A DNA stretch of 64,000 bases from the NCBI GenBank assembly GCA_964397545.1, contig CAYNIW010000009.1, positions 1 to 64,000 of the forward strand, read 5' to 3'. Positions within the stretch are counted from its first letter, which is position 1; every line of letters begins with the position of its first letter. Source of the DNA: JAFGIG01 sp964397545. GTDB taxonomy: Bacteria > SDB-A. The notes beneath the pieces are model-generated. The model was given only the letters and a program-made list of their open reading frames with translations. It did no database searches and was not told the DNA's origin. The position numbers were made by a program, and so were the translations under genes. Positions 32,884 through 42,031 of this stretch are shown here, one piece after another.

Positions 32884-33399
32884 CTAATGGTTCGGAGGTC
32901 TTCTTTCTTCACCGCGCTCTCTGTGTCCTTGGACGGGCATTATTATGCGGGTAAAAAAATCAGGCGGCAGTTTTTCCATTTGCTGCTCCGTAAGAATTGA
33001 CTTTATGCTGAAAGCCATGCCAACTCTCGCGATTGCAAGCTGTCTTTCCTCATCCATTATCTCGCCCACTATTGTTTCAGCGTGTTCCATGGATATCCCC
33101 TGAGCAAATCCTTCTCTTATCTCTTCGAACTTGACCTTTATTCTCTCTCTCGTTTGGCGAGCCGTTTCTCTATTTTGTTCGAATATTGCTTTTATGCTTT
33201 CTTTCTGAGAGTCGGTCAGTTCGAGTTCTTCGAAAATTCGGGGAGGGCCTTCCCTTTCCTCTGAAGGTCCCCTAAATTCCCGGTTTATGTCTCTGTTCTC
33301 CTGACTAAATCTGTCATGTTTTGAAATGTCAGGGGCAAAACCGAAAACCGCCTGAGCCAGCACGGCGATCATTACCGCCGCAATTTTGTAAGCCTTCAT
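32884..33399 (-). CDS. Spy/CpxP-like periplasmic LTxxQ protein
   Basis: The 171-residue protein has a signal peptide (to about residue 21, ending VFGFA) and two helical repeats with the LTxxQ-like pattern (ELTDSQKESIKAIF and SILTEQQMEKLP). Such proteins are periplasmic chaperones or metal/envelope-stress sensors. AGGAGG precedes ATG 33399. It faces an ECF sigma/anti-sigma pair and may be a target of that stress response (inference). Confidence 0.78.
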   Translation of the reverse strand: MKAYKIAAVMIAVLAQAVFGFAPDISKHDRFSQENRDINREFRGPSEEREGPPRIFEELELTDSQKESIKAIFEQNRETARQTRERIKVKFEEIREGFAQGISMEHAETIVGEIMDEERQLAIARVGMAFSIKSILTEQQMEKLPPDFFTRIIMPVQGHRERGEERRPPNH

Positions 33400-33457
33400 T
33401 TTTCCTCCTTTTTCTTTTTTTGACGAAATTCGGTTTAATTTGGTTTAATCTTAATTG

Positions 33458-33485
33458 TTGACTTGAATTTCCTTATTGATATACT
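33458..33485 (+). promoter_or_regulatory. Promoter of tRNA-Lys and downstream locus
   Basis: TTGACT (33458-33463), 16-nt spacer, TATACT (33480-33485); start predicted near 33492, a few bases before the tRNA. Confidence 0.75.
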
Positions 33486-33496
33486 ATTCAACAACA

Positions 33497-33569
33497 GAGT
33501 CGCTAGCTCAGGAGGTAGAGCACCTGCCTTTTAAGCAGGGGGCCGTGGGTTCGAATCCCACGCGACTCA
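33497..33569 (+). tRNA. tRNA-Lys (anticodon TTT)
   Basis: A full cloverleaf is seen: acceptor stem GAGTCGC pairing with GCGACTC (33562-33568), D-arm with GGAGGTAG, anticodon stem CTGCC/GGCAG-type around loop CTTTTAA (anticodon TTT), and T-arm GTGGGTTCGAATCCCAC. Discriminator A is at 33569 and CCA is not encoded. The gene for a cyclic-nucleotide-binding protein follows 17 bp later without a terminator, so the two may be co-transcribed. Confidence 0.96.
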
Positions 33570-33586
33570 TTTAATCAGGAGGAAAT

Positions 33587-34114
33587 ATGAAATACGATAT
33601 ACTGAGAAAAATATCTTTATTCAAGCACATGTCCGATTCCGAGATTGATGTTTTGACAAATCAGCTCACGGAAAAGACTTTCGAGGAAGGAGAGGTAATA
33701 GTCCAGGAGAAAAATAACGGCAGGGAGATGTATATAATAGTCGAGGGGGAAGTTCAGGTCCTGCTTCAAAGGGAGGACACTCTGCTCGTGCTCGCAAAAC
33801 TATCACCCGGCGGATTCGTCGGAGACATGTCCCTCCTGACGGATTTACCCAGGAGCGCCACTGTAAAAACTCTGACTAAAGCGAAAATGCTCGTTTTCAA
33901 AAAAGACACCCTCGATTCAATCATGATAAAATTCCCGGCAACAGCAGCCAAATTCCTCAAAGCTCTCTCCGAGGAGCTCTGCGAAAGAATTCAAAACGCA
34001 AATGAGAACGTAGAAACGCTTTTTCTTATCAACAAAGCAATAGTTGACAACGAACAGTTTAGAAGACTCTACATCGGAGCGCACAAGCAAACACCTCCCG
34101 TGTCTCCTTCTTGA
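33587..34114 (+). CDS. Cyclic-nucleotide-binding domain protein without DNA-binding domain
   Basis: The 175-residue protein is a single cNMP-binding fold (KHMSDSEIDVL, FEEGEVIVQE, phosphate-cassette GDMSLLTDLPRSATVKT with Arg-Ser-Ala). There is no helix-turn-helix after it, unlike CRP. The C-terminus (about 120-175) is helical and probably joins a partner. AGGAGG precedes ATG 33587. It overlaps the next gene by 4 bp and opens a seven-gene signalling/surface locus. Confidence 0.85.
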   Translation: MKYDILRKISLFKHMSDSEIDVLTNQLTEKTFEEGEVIVQEKNNGREMYIIVEGEVQVLLQREDTLLVLAKLSPGGFVGDMSLLTDLPRSATVKTLTKAKMLVFKKDTLDSIMIKFPATAAKFLKALSEELCERIQNANENVETLFLINKAIVDNEQFRRLYIGAHKQTPPVSPS

Positions 34115-35511
34115 TGCTTTTCTGCTTTTTCTTCATTTTCGTTTCATCTCTGACAAGCTTTCATACAGATTTTTTGACTCCTGAAATAGGTAAAAAATGG
34201 CGTTTGGGCTTAAACTTGTTCTCATTTTACGATCAGCGTGAATACCGTGATTCTTTGGACTACAGTCTCTCTTCGGCATTGGCGCTTGAATGGAAACCCA
34301 ACTCATTCATAAAAATTTCAGGCGGTTTTACCGCTGACAGCATCGAAGAAAAGACCATTTTCTCTCCTTTTTTTTCGGCATATGCTGGAGGCCCCGGAGG
34401 AGCTTTCATAGACCTCGGAGCGAATTTTACTTTTTCAGATCAAGGGTATTCTTTGGCTGTTATCGGAGACATACAGAAAAATAAAGCATGCGGACTGCAA
34501 TTATCCCCCGGATATTTTTGGCGGGACACATCTTCTTTCCTTTTTTTATCTTCCCGCTTATATTTTTCCCGCTTATCCAACAGAACTTACATAGAAGTGG
34601 AAAAGCGCTCCGGCGGGAAAATACTCTCTTTCGACAACTCTTTTCTCAAATTCGGAATTCTCGCCGATTTCTTCGGCGGGATTTCTTTCGAAATTCTCAC
34701 GACTGTCAGGCTCGGATCGAGAACAGCCGAACCGGACTGGACTCTCGGTTTGAAATTGTTTTCTGGCATTGTCAGAGATCCTTCTTCAGTGAGAGGGACC
34801 GGAGCATTGAGCGGAACAATCCGATCAGAAGAAGGACTACCCATAGCCGGCGCTGTTGTCTATGCAAATTTTGAACGCCTTTTGGATTTCACGACGGATT
34901 CTACAGGCTTTTTTTCTTTTTCCGGAATTCCTTCGGGCTTCGTGACAATCTCAGTATCTTCCGAAGGCTATAGAGAAATCAAAATGCCGGTGTCGGTGAG
35001 AAAAAATCAAAACTTCCATCTGGATATAGTTTTAGAAGACCTGACAAAAAGCGTTCAATACAATTTATCCTTCTATGATTTCTTTTCCGGATTGCCTGTA
35101 ACGGTGAACATTGCCGGCATAGACGGCATTTTTACCGATACTTCAATCTCCATCGGCGAAGGGGAAACACTCTTCATCGAAAAAGAAAATTACCTCACCG
35201 CGCACATTTTTTCCCAGAAAAACCAGATTGTCCGAACCCCGATGCTGCCCATAAACAAACCTTTCTCCATGAATGCGGAAGACTTTGAGGATTCTTCTCT
35301 CTCATCCTCAGGGATGATGAAAATAATGGAAATCAAACATCTCCTCGGCTTTTATCCTTATTGCGTTTTACGTTTTGAGGGACACCCCGATTATTCCGAA
35401 ATAATACGAAATTCTCTTTTCACGTTTTTTTCCCTTGACAAAGAAATCATACTGACACCGATACCCGAAGATTCAGTTCTAAATATTTATTTTGAAGGCA
35501 GTTATGAATGA
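34111..35511 (+). CDS. Secreted/outer-membrane protein with carboxypeptidase-regulatory-like domain
   Basis: The 466-residue protein has a signal peptide (LFCFFFIFVSSLTS), about 210 residues of amphipathic beta-strands rich in Phe/Tyr/Ser that look like an outer-membrane beta-barrel or half-barrel, then a CarboxypepD_reg-like beta-sandwich (about 230-310; GTIRSEEGLPIAGAVVYANF, DSTGFFSFSGIPSG). The last ~100 residues (FYPYCVLRFEGHPD) recall an OmpA/TonB-like end, not firmly. It overlaps both neighbours, so it is made together with the kinase. Confidence 0.65.
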   Translation: MMLFCFFFIFVSSLTSFHTDFLTPEIGKKWRLGLNLFSFYDQREYRDSLDYSLSSALALEWKPNSFIKISGGFTADSIEEKTIFSPFFSAYAGGPGGAFIDLGANFTFSDQGYSLAVIGDIQKNKACGLQLSPGYFWRDTSSFLFLSSRLYFSRLSNRTYIEVEKRSGGKILSFDNSFLKFGILADFFGGISFEILTTVRLGSRTAEPDWTLGLKLFSGIVRDPSSVRGTGALSGTIRSEEGLPIAGAVVYANFERLLDFTTDSTGFFSFSGIPSGFVTISVSSEGYREIKMPVSVRKNQNFHLDIVLEDLTKSVQYNLSFYDFFSGLPVTVNIAGIDGIFTDTSISIGEGETLFIEKENYLTAHIFSQKNQIVRTPMLPINKPFSMNAEDFEDSSLSSSGMMKIMEIKHLLGFYPYCVLRFEGHPDYSEIIRNSLFTFFSLDKEIILTPIPEDSVLNIYFEGSYE

Positions 35512-36544
35512 TGAAATCATCCTCAGCGGAAGCTTCAAAAATGTATCGTTTCTCGACATCCTGCACATAGCTGAAAAAATAAAACCCGGAGTAAAACTCT
35601 TTCTCGACTCCGACTCGTGTATCGGATTCATTGATTCCAAACCTGTCTTTTCCAAAACATCTTCCGCGGAAGGATTTAAAGCACTCAAGATTATTCTCGA
35701 AAGCTCTTGGAATAAATTTAAGTTATTGGCAACAGAAACTATAGATGACCCGAATCTTGTTTGTAAAAAGGATTTTGCCTCAGAATACAGGGCGAAGTTA
35801 TATCCTGCTGAACCGCATTTAAGCCTCTCAGAAGCCAACAGAGAGCTTTCCAAGGATTACCTTACAATGCTCGAATTCTACTCCAGACTTATACATGAAC
35901 TCAGCAATCCGCTCACCATTGTAAAAGGAAGCGTCCAGCTCTTCGAAAGACATGTCTCTCAGAATAACGGCGTTCCGCCGGAAATCAAGGAATCCGTAAA
36001 ACAGATGGAAGAAAAGGTCTCCAAGCAGGTAGCAAGGATGTCAAAACTTATAGGATCGGCAAAAAAACTCTCAAAACCGACTTCGAGAAGCGAAAGAATC
36101 TATGACGTTAAAACCCTTCTCGATGAATGGATAAACTCCTGCGAATTTTCAAAAAATAAGGATATTCAGTTATATTACAGCAACGAAGCCAACGAGGCAA
36201 AAATATTCGGCGAACCGGACGAATTAATCCAGGCGATTTCAAATATAATTGAAAACGCTATTCAAGCTTGTCTATTGTCTGATAAAAGACCTTGTGTTAT
36301 AGTTTTGTACATGACAAACAGCGAAAATTGTCTTATGATAAATGTAACAGACAACGGTATTGGAATTGACGAAGAAAGGAAATATGACGTTTTCCAGCCG
36401 TTTTTTTCGACATTTCCGGAAGGCTTCGGCTTGGGCTTAAACGTCGCAAAAACAATTATAGATGGGATGTCCGGAAACATTGAAATCGAGAGCAAAAAAG
36501 GAGCCGGAACAGAAGTCATGATAACCCTGCCTCTTATAAAGTAA
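35504..36544 (+). CDS. PATAN-domain sensor histidine kinase
   Basis: The 346-residue protein has no membrane segment. Residues 1-~80 look like a DUF4388/PATAN domain (LSGSFKNVSFLDILHIAE). A HisKA helix carries phospho-acceptor His131 (LIHELSNPLT), and the ATPase domain has the N box (ISNIIENAIQA), G1 (NVTDNGIGI) and G2 (EGFGLGLNVAKTII). ATG 35504 with GAAGG upstream is preferred to TTG 35492. The next gene, 4 bp on, encodes the likely cognate response regulator. Confidence 0.88.
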   Translation: MNDEIILSGSFKNVSFLDILHIAEKIKPGVKLFLDSDSCIGFIDSKPVFSKTSSAEGFKALKIILESSWNKFKLLATETIDDPNLVCKKDFASEYRAKLYPAEPHLSLSEANRELSKDYLTMLEFYSRLIHELSNPLTIVKGSVQLFERHVSQNNGVPPEIKESVKQMEEKVSKQVARMSKLIGSAKKLSKPTSRSERIYDVKTLLDEWINSCEFSKNKDIQLYYSNEANEAKIFGEPDELIQAISNIIENAIQACLLSDKRPCVIVLYMTNSENCLMINVTDNGIGIDEERKYDVFQPFFSTFPEGFGLGLNVAKTIIDGMSGNIEIESKKGAGTEVMITLPLIK

Positions 36545-36548
36545 AAAC

Positions 36549-37619
36549 ATGAAAGATTCCCTTTTTTCGGAAAAAAGGAAAAGAGTGATGGTAATAGACG
36601 ACGAGGCAGACATAGCTTCTCTTGTAGGCGAAAGACTCTCCGAATCGGGTTTTGAAACAGAAATTCAGTGGGACCTGAGGGAAGCTATCAAAAAACTCAA
36701 AAACTCGCCTTTTGATCTCGTCGTGACCGACCTCAAAATGCCTTACATAGACGGATTTCAGCTCATGGGGTGGATGAAAGATTTTTCCCCGCTCACTAAA
36801 GTAGCAGTAATAACAGCCCACGGCTCGCCTACGGCGCAGAGAAACGCGATAAACAGCGGAGCCGTATTATACATCGAAAAACCTTTCGACCTAGATGAAT
36901 TCGCGGGCAAGATAGAAGAAATTATGCAGCCGTCGAGAGAATTCGAAGCCAAAATCGAATCCATTTCACCTTTTGATTTGATTCAGATAGTCTCTCTCAC
37001 GGGCGGAAGCAGGAGAATCTCCGTTGTCTCTTCAAAAGGCACCGGAGAAATGTATATCAAAAACGGAAAACTTGTCTACGCGCAAGCCGAAGGTTTTCAA
37101 ATGGAAGAGGCTTTTAATCTCATGCTTTCCTGGGACAGCGGCATTTTCAATGTCCTTCATTGGGTTGATCCTCCTGTTGAGTCAGGCCCCCTCGACATTT
37201 CATTTCTTCTTCTTGAGGCGGCGAAGGCTTTCGACGAGAAACATTTAGCTGAAAAAGAGAAGTTAAAAACAGCCTCGGAACATCTTTCTTTTCCCGACTC
37301 CCTACCGAAAGACAAAGATTCTTACGACAAAATCTCTTCGAGAAAAGATGTAGAATCTTCCGTAAGGCTTGACGATAAATGGAAAATAATCCAAGCAGAC
37401 AGCGAATCAGTCGCAAGAGGCGCGGTCAAAGCGAGTTTCTTTCTTAACGAATGGGGAAAAAACATAGGTAAGAAGTTTTCTCTGCACAATCTTGACGGAA
37501 TAGTTCTTTCGGTCTCCGGCAGAGAACTCTGGATCAGGACCGGGCATACTGAAAACCAAATTTTCTTGCTGTCTCAGGGCGCATCCCATGGTTCTATTCT
37601 CAAAGAGGTCGAAGGATGA
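36549..37619 (+). CDS. Response regulator with PATAN output domain
   Basis: The 356-residue protein has a receiver domain (Asp17/Asp18, phospho-acceptor Asp61 in VVTDLKMP, Lys111 in YIEKPF) and then a DUF4388/PATAN-like domain (about 138-215; ISPFDLIQIVSLTGGSRRI, GEMYIKNGKLVYAQ). A charged linker and a small C-terminal domain (about 275-356) of unknown type follow. There is no DNA-binding domain, so output is probably through protein contacts, as in PatA-type regulators. It overlaps the next gene by 4 bp. Confidence 0.88.
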   Translation: MKDSLFSEKRKRVMVIDDEADIASLVGERLSESGFETEIQWDLREAIKKLKNSPFDLVVTDLKMPYIDGFQLMGWMKDFSPLTKVAVITAHGSPTAQRNAINSGAVLYIEKPFDLDEFAGKIEEIMQPSREFEAKIESISPFDLIQIVSLTGGSRRISVVSSKGTGEMYIKNGKLVYAQAEGFQMEEAFNLMLSWDSGIFNVLHWVDPPVESGPLDISFLLLEAAKAFDEKHLAEKEKLKTASEHLSFPDSLPKDKDSYDKISSRKDVESSVRLDDKWKIIQADSESVARGAVKASFFLNEWGKNIGKKFSLHNLDGIVLSVSGRELWIRTGHTENQIFLLSQGASHGSILKEVEG

Positions 37620-38266
37620 ATTCAGAAGCTCTTAAGGGAGTGGAAAGCGCTTTTTCAAAAATCTCCGAAGTAAAGGGCATAATGATCTTTAACGTAACGG
37701 GAAAAATCAAACATTCTACTCTTTCCATTCCATTGCAGGACGCTGAAGACATAGGAAGATCAATTGTAATACTCTGGGACGCACTAAAAAAATCCGGTGT
37801 AAAAAGCGGGACAGTCAACTGGATTTATCTCGAAGGCATGATATTCATGAAAGATTTTAACCAGGGTTTTCTGGTCGCTGTAACATCTAAAAACATTGCA
37901 GGTTCAGATATCATAGAATCCTTTGATGCTTCTTCCCTCATGCTCAAAGACGTATTTTCAGATGAAACGGAGATAAATATTCTCGATACAATAGAGGAAA
38001 AAAAGTCAAGGAAATTCGCGTCTGAACAGCTTTTATCCGAGAGCGGACTCAATGAAATCGTATCTGAAATTAAAGATTCCGCCTCGAAAATCGCGGGGAC
38101 ATGGATCGAATATTATTTTGACGATCTCGTCCAGGAATGGATAGACATGACACAACCGAGAAAATCCCACCTGAAAAATCTTATCAAAGCGATCAGCGAA
38201 TACATTGACGAAGGCAGCAAAAGAGACGATTTCATACAAAAAGCAACCACAATTTTAGGAGAGTGA
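37616..38266 (+). CDS. Roadblock/LC7-like protein (uncertain)
   Basis: The 216-residue protein starts with a segment (about 1-110; IMIFNVTGKIKHST, GRSIVILWDALKK, NWIYLEGMIFMKDF) whose strand-helix pattern resembles roadblock/LC7 domains that regulate small GTPases such as MglA. The C-terminal 100 residues are helical (SEIKDSASKIAGTWIEYYFDD) and unrecognised. No GTPase gene is nearby. Its place between the PATAN regulator and a PorV-like protein suggests a role in the same pathway. Confidence 0.5.
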   Translation: MNSEALKGVESAFSKISEVKGIMIFNVTGKIKHSTLSIPLQDAEDIGRSIVILWDALKKSGVKSGTVNWIYLEGMIFMKDFNQGFLVAVTSKNIAGSDIIESFDASSLMLKDVFSDETEINILDTIEEKKSRKFASEQLLSESGLNEIVSEIKDSASKIAGTWIEYYFDDLVQEWIDMTQPRKSHLKNLIKAISEYIDEGSKRDDFIQKATTILGE

Positions 38267-38271
38267 TATTG

Positions 38272-39213
38272 ATGGCTAACAAGAGAATTATCTCTATATT
38301 CGTTATTCTGGCATTCAACGCCTGTGCCCTTTTTCCCGACGGTATTTCCGACTGGTTTAAGAAGAATTTCGAAAAGGAAGAAACAGGAATAGGCATGGCT
38401 TTTTTAAAAATCCCTGTCTCGGCAAGACAGACGGCTATGGGAGGAACGAGCGCGGCAGTGAACGAAGGAGCTTCGGGGAATCCCGCCAAGCTTCTCACTC
38501 CTGACATCCAGAAAAATTTCATTTTCAACCATCAAAATCTTATTCAGGGAGTCCATCAGGAATTCGCGGCTTTCACAATATCCGGAGACAAAATAGCAGC
38601 GGGTTTCTCCATGAGCGGCCTTTTTATAGACGGCCTTGAATACAGAACAGGTCCCGGCGAATCTCAGGGGGATTTCAGCGCCTATGATTTTTCCTTTTCC
38701 TTCGCCGGAGCATATAGGCTTTACAGCGACCTTTCTGTAGGTATAAGGTCAAAATTAATTCACGAGAGAATTTTCGAATACAGCGCGATGGTTTACGCTT
38801 TTGATTTTGGCATTCTCTATCATATTTTCGCCCCCCTCAAATTCGGCGCTACAATAGAGAACCTCGGTCCCAAATATTCGATGTTGAAAGATTCAAAAAG
38901 CTCTTCGAGACTGCCTACCTCTATTAGAGCGGGATTTGCCCTGGATCTGCCTTCTTTCTGGAACATGAAAGAATGCATAGCCCTGGATTTTTGGAAATCT
39001 CCCGACGTCAGATTCAGAATCGACGCCGGAGCGGAAATAACTCATACAAGCAATTTTTCTTTCAGGATGGGAGCCAAATTCAATTATGATTCTCAATCAT
39101 ATACGGCTGGTTTTGGCTATAAATGGAAATCGATAACATTAGACTATGCCTTCGCTCCATACTCTTCGAGTCTTGGACTGGCGCATGTCATAACTTTGAC
39201 TCTTTCCATATAA
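38272..39213 (+). CDS. PorV/PorQ-type (UPF0164) outer-membrane protein
   Basis: The 313-residue protein has a signal peptide and the N-terminal family signature GIGMAFLKIPVSARQTAMGG followed by NEGASGNPAKL, then about fourteen beta-strands ending in an aromatic/hydrophobic C-terminus (LGLAHVITLTLSI). PorV-type proteins carry type IX cargo to the surface; both sorting-domain proteins in this window would be candidate cargo. ATG 38272 (AGGAG 9 nt upstream) is chosen; GTG 38263 and TTG 38269 are alternatives. The kinase-side neighbours suggest controlled expression or activity. Confidence 0.8.
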   Translation: MANKRIISIFVILAFNACALFPDGISDWFKKNFEKEETGIGMAFLKIPVSARQTAMGGTSAAVNEGASGNPAKLLTPDIQKNFIFNHQNLIQGVHQEFAAFTISGDKIAAGFSMSGLFIDGLEYRTGPGESQGDFSAYDFSFSFAGAYRLYSDLSVGIRSKLIHERIFEYSAMVYAFDFGILYHIFAPLKFGATIENLGPKYSMLKDSKSSSRLPTSIRAGFALDLPSFWNMKECIALDFWKSPDVRFRIDAGAEITHTSNFSFRMGAKFNYDSQSYTAGFGYKWKSITLDYAFAPYSSSLGLAHVITLTLSI

Positions 39214-39223
39214 AGGAGGTCAT

Positions 39224-39934
39224 ATGGCGGCATTGAGTGGAAAACTGACTGATTTTGAAATACCGACAATACTTCAGTTCATCAAGATGAGCAGTAAAAA
39301 CGGTGTTTTGAAAATCGCCTCCGAGAAAGTCAAAGGTGAAATACACTTTAAAAACTCATCTATCGTCTATGCGATGGACGGAGATCAAAACAGCGGTGAA
39401 GTCGCCCTTTTTAATCTTTTCCAGCTCAAAGACGGAGCTTTTGAATTCGTCCCGTCAGAAGACATTCGTGACAGTCATTTCGACCTTCCCATAGACAAGG
39501 CATACGAATCTCTTCAGTCTCAGTTGAAAGAATGGGAGGAAATCACTAATTCTATTCCGGACCTTAACCTGACAGTCAAGCTGATACCGGATCCTTCGGT
39601 AAAAGAAGTAAAGATTACACCCCCTCAATGGATTGTCGCGGCTCAGGTTGACAGCCTTAAAAGCCTGAAAGATCTATCCGTAACGACGGGTTTTTCTCAG
39701 CTCGAAACCGCCCGAACGGTTTATTCGCTAATAAAAGAAGGACTCGCGGAAGTTTCCGACCAGCCTACAGATAAAAGACAGGCGGAGACGGATGATGCGC
39801 CTCTAATGGAAGACCAACTCGACGAAGTGTATGAAGAAGAAGATGATGATGAAAAACCCGCGGGAAAGGAAACAGAGGAAGAAAAATCGAAGAGAATATC
39901 GAGGAGAAAACATAAAAAGGGATTTTTCAGATAA
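39224..39934 (+). CDS. DUF4388/PATAN-domain protein
   Basis: The 236-residue protein begins with a canonical PATAN domain (residues 3-~100; LSGKLTDFEIPTILQFIKMS, GVLKIASEKVKGEIHF, NSSIVYAMDG). A helix-turn-helix-like segment follows (about 135-180), then a very acidic stretch and a basic tail (SRRKHKKGFFR). AAAGGAGG precedes ATG 39224. It closes the locus, after which a 70-bp gap holds no clear terminator. Confidence 0.85.
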   Translation: MAALSGKLTDFEIPTILQFIKMSSKNGVLKIASEKVKGEIHFKNSSIVYAMDGDQNSGEVALFNLFQLKDGAFEFVPSEDIRDSHFDLPIDKAYESLQSQLKEWEEITNSIPDLNLTVKLIPDPSVKEVKITPPQWIVAAQVDSLKSLKDLSVTTGFSQLETARTVYSLIKEGLAEVSDQPTDKRQAETDDAPLMEDQLDEVYEEEDDDEKPAGKETEEEKSKRISRRKHKKGFFR

Positions 39935-40004
39935 ACCTTACCGGCCCTGCATCTTCATGGTCGGTTAAAGACAATTTTTTAACAACATTTTTCAGGAGAG
40001 ATAT

Positions 40005-41261
40005 ATGGCAGACGTCAGACCGTTCAAAGCCATCAGGCCCCAGGCGGAGATCGCAAGTAAGCTCGCTTCGTTTCCCTATGATGTCATTTCATCTGAAGAG
40101 GCGAGAAATATAGCTTCCGGAAATGAAATGTCATTTCTTCATATTACAAAACCTGAGATAGATCTCGATCCTTCAGTCAATCTATACGATGAGAAAGTCT
40201 ATAAAAAAGCTTCCGAGAATTTTAAGCTATTCCTGGACAAAGGATGGCTCATAATGGATGAGACTCGTAATTATTACCTTTACAGGCAGATCATGGGATC
40301 TCATTGTCAAACGGGAATAGTCGCTTGCGCCAGCGCTGACGATTATGAAAAGGACATAATAAAAAAGCACGAACTGACGAGAAAAGACAAAGAGGAGGAC
40401 AGACTCAATCATATCTTATCGCTCAACGCCAATACAGGCCCTGTTTTCCTCACTTATATCTCCCGCAGAAAGATAGATGATTTTGTCTCTTCTTTCACTG
40501 AAAAAAATCTTCCTCTTTATGATTTCAAAACTCAAGACGGTATATCGCACACCTTCTGGTCTGTTTCCGACAGAAAAGATGTCGATTTTATAAGAGAGAG
40601 TTTCAGAGAAATAGACGTGGTTTACGTGGCGGACGGCCATCACCGCAGCGCTTCCGCTGTCCGCGCGAGGGCTCTTTACAGAGAAAAAAACCCCTCTCAC
40701 AACAAAGATGAAGAATACAACTTCTTTCTTTCGGTAATTTTCCCACACGATCAAATGAACATCATAGACTACAACAGAGTGGTCAAAGACCTTAACGGAC
40801 GCGACAAAATTGCCTTCATGAAAGACGTGGAAAAATCATTCGAAATTTCGAAGGTCTCATGCGCAGATCCCGAGAACTGCAAGCCGCCGGAAAAGCATTT
40901 TTTTACTATGTATATTGACGGGGAATTTTTCTCTCTGAAGGCACGAGAAGAAATTCTAAATTCACAGGACCCTCTCGAACTGTTAGATGTGACTCTTCTT
41001 CAGAAAAATCTGCTCGATCCCGTTCTGGGAATAAAAGATCCGAGAACAGACAAGAGAATTGACTTTATCGGAGGCATAAGAGGCATTAAAGAATTGAAAA
41101 AAATAGTCGACAGCGGCAAATTTTCAGTTGCATTCGCTTTTTTCCCAGTCAGCATAGAAGAACTCATAGCAATAGCGGACAGCGGAAAAACAATGCCCCC
41201 TAAATCAACTTGGTTCGAACCGAAACTACGAAGCGGGCTTGCCGTTCACTCTTTGATTTGA
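40005..41261 (+). CDS. DUF1015 family protein
   Basis: The 418-residue protein carries the DUF1015 opening VRPFKAIRPQAEIASKLASF then PYDVIS, and family patches KHELTRKDKEEDR and YVADGHHRSASAVRAR. The biochemical role of the family is unsettled; the conserved His-rich and charged patches suggest an enzyme. It is conserved across many anaerobes. AGGAGAG precedes ATG 40005. Confidence 0.9.
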   Translation: MADVRPFKAIRPQAEIASKLASFPYDVISSEEARNIASGNEMSFLHITKPEIDLDPSVNLYDEKVYKKASENFKLFLDKGWLIMDETRNYYLYRQIMGSHCQTGIVACASADDYEKDIIKKHELTRKDKEEDRLNHILSLNANTGPVFLTYISRRKIDDFVSSFTEKNLPLYDFKTQDGISHTFWSVSDRKDVDFIRESFREIDVVYVADGHHRSASAVRARALYREKNPSHNKDEEYNFFLSVIFPHDQMNIIDYNRVVKDLNGRDKIAFMKDVEKSFEISKVSCADPENCKPPEKHFFTMYIDGEFFSLKAREEILNSQDPLELLDVTLLQKNLLDPVLGIKDPRTDKRIDFIGGIRGIKELKKIVDSGKFSVAFAFFPVSIEELIAIADSGKTMPPKSTWFEPKLRSGLAVHSLI

Positions 41262-41266
41262 TGATG

Positions 41267-42031
41267 TCAATATAGGATTTTATGACGGAACTTTCCGTCT
41301 TTGAAATAAAGAACAGTGTTGTGATTCATCCAATCGCCTATTATTCCGAGGCTCTTTCCTTTTTCACGGAATACAAAGGGTTTGTGAAGGTGTCCTATGA
41401 CGACATGATCGAAATTCTGCCTCCATTTGCCTCTTGCAAATTCTACATATTTATCGAAAGTGAAACTCAATTTTTTTGATCTCCCCCTGCTCATTCTGGA
41501 TATCATTACCGCCAGTCCGAGGCCGACTTTCGGATGAATAGCTCTGAAAAGGGCTATGCTTAATTTATTCCGGAGAACAAACCTTGCAAACTTATCGCCG
41601 GCGGCGTTCTTGACTATCGCCTCTCCGTGAGAAATCCAGAATTTCCTGCCGCTTATTGAAAGTTCCAGCTCTTCGCAGCATCTCATTCCCACACTCTCCT
41701 CTATCAAAGTTTTTCCCCAAAAATCGTGATTGCCGAGAACATAGACCGATTCAGGGCATTTTTTATAAAACCTGAATATTTCTATCAGGATTTTCATGTT
41801 TCCGACTTCGATAAACTTTCCGTAATCGAAAAGAAAATCAAAAATATCTCCGACAAAAACAACGGGTATTTTTTTTTCGGCAAGATCATGAAGAAGTCCG
41901 GAAAATATCTTCTTTTTTGTTTCTTCTTTTTCTCTGCCTTCAGCGCCGAAATGTATGTCGCCTATGAAGCAGATTTCATCTTGAGGCGATGAAATTTTCA
42001 AGGATAGCCTTGACGCATTCCTTGCCTTCAT
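41267..42031 (-). CDS. LpxH-like metallophosphoesterase
   Basis: The 254-residue protein shows the calcineurin-type metal motifs GDIHFG, GDIFDF, LGNHDF, SHGEA and GHLHKP. The pattern matches UDP-2,3-diacylglucosamine diphosphatase (LpxH) of lipid A synthesis, but no other lpx gene is nearby, so the substrate is not certain. The start overlaps the upstream gene by 56 bp; TTG 42001 with AAGG at 6-nt spacing would shorten the overlap and is a good alternative. Confidence 0.8.
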   Translation of the reverse strand: MKARNASRLSLKISSPQDEICFIGDIHFGAEGREKEETKKKIFSGLLHDLAEKKIPVVFVGDIFDFLFDYGKFIEVGNMKILIEIFRFYKKCPESVYVLGNHDFWGKTLIEESVGMRCCEELELSISGRKFWISHGEAIVKNAAGDKFARFVLRNKLSIALFRAIHPKVGLGLAVMISRMSRGRSKKLSFTFDKYVEFARGKWRQNFDHVVIGHLHKPFVFREKGKSLGIIGDWMNHNTVLYFKDGKFRHKILY

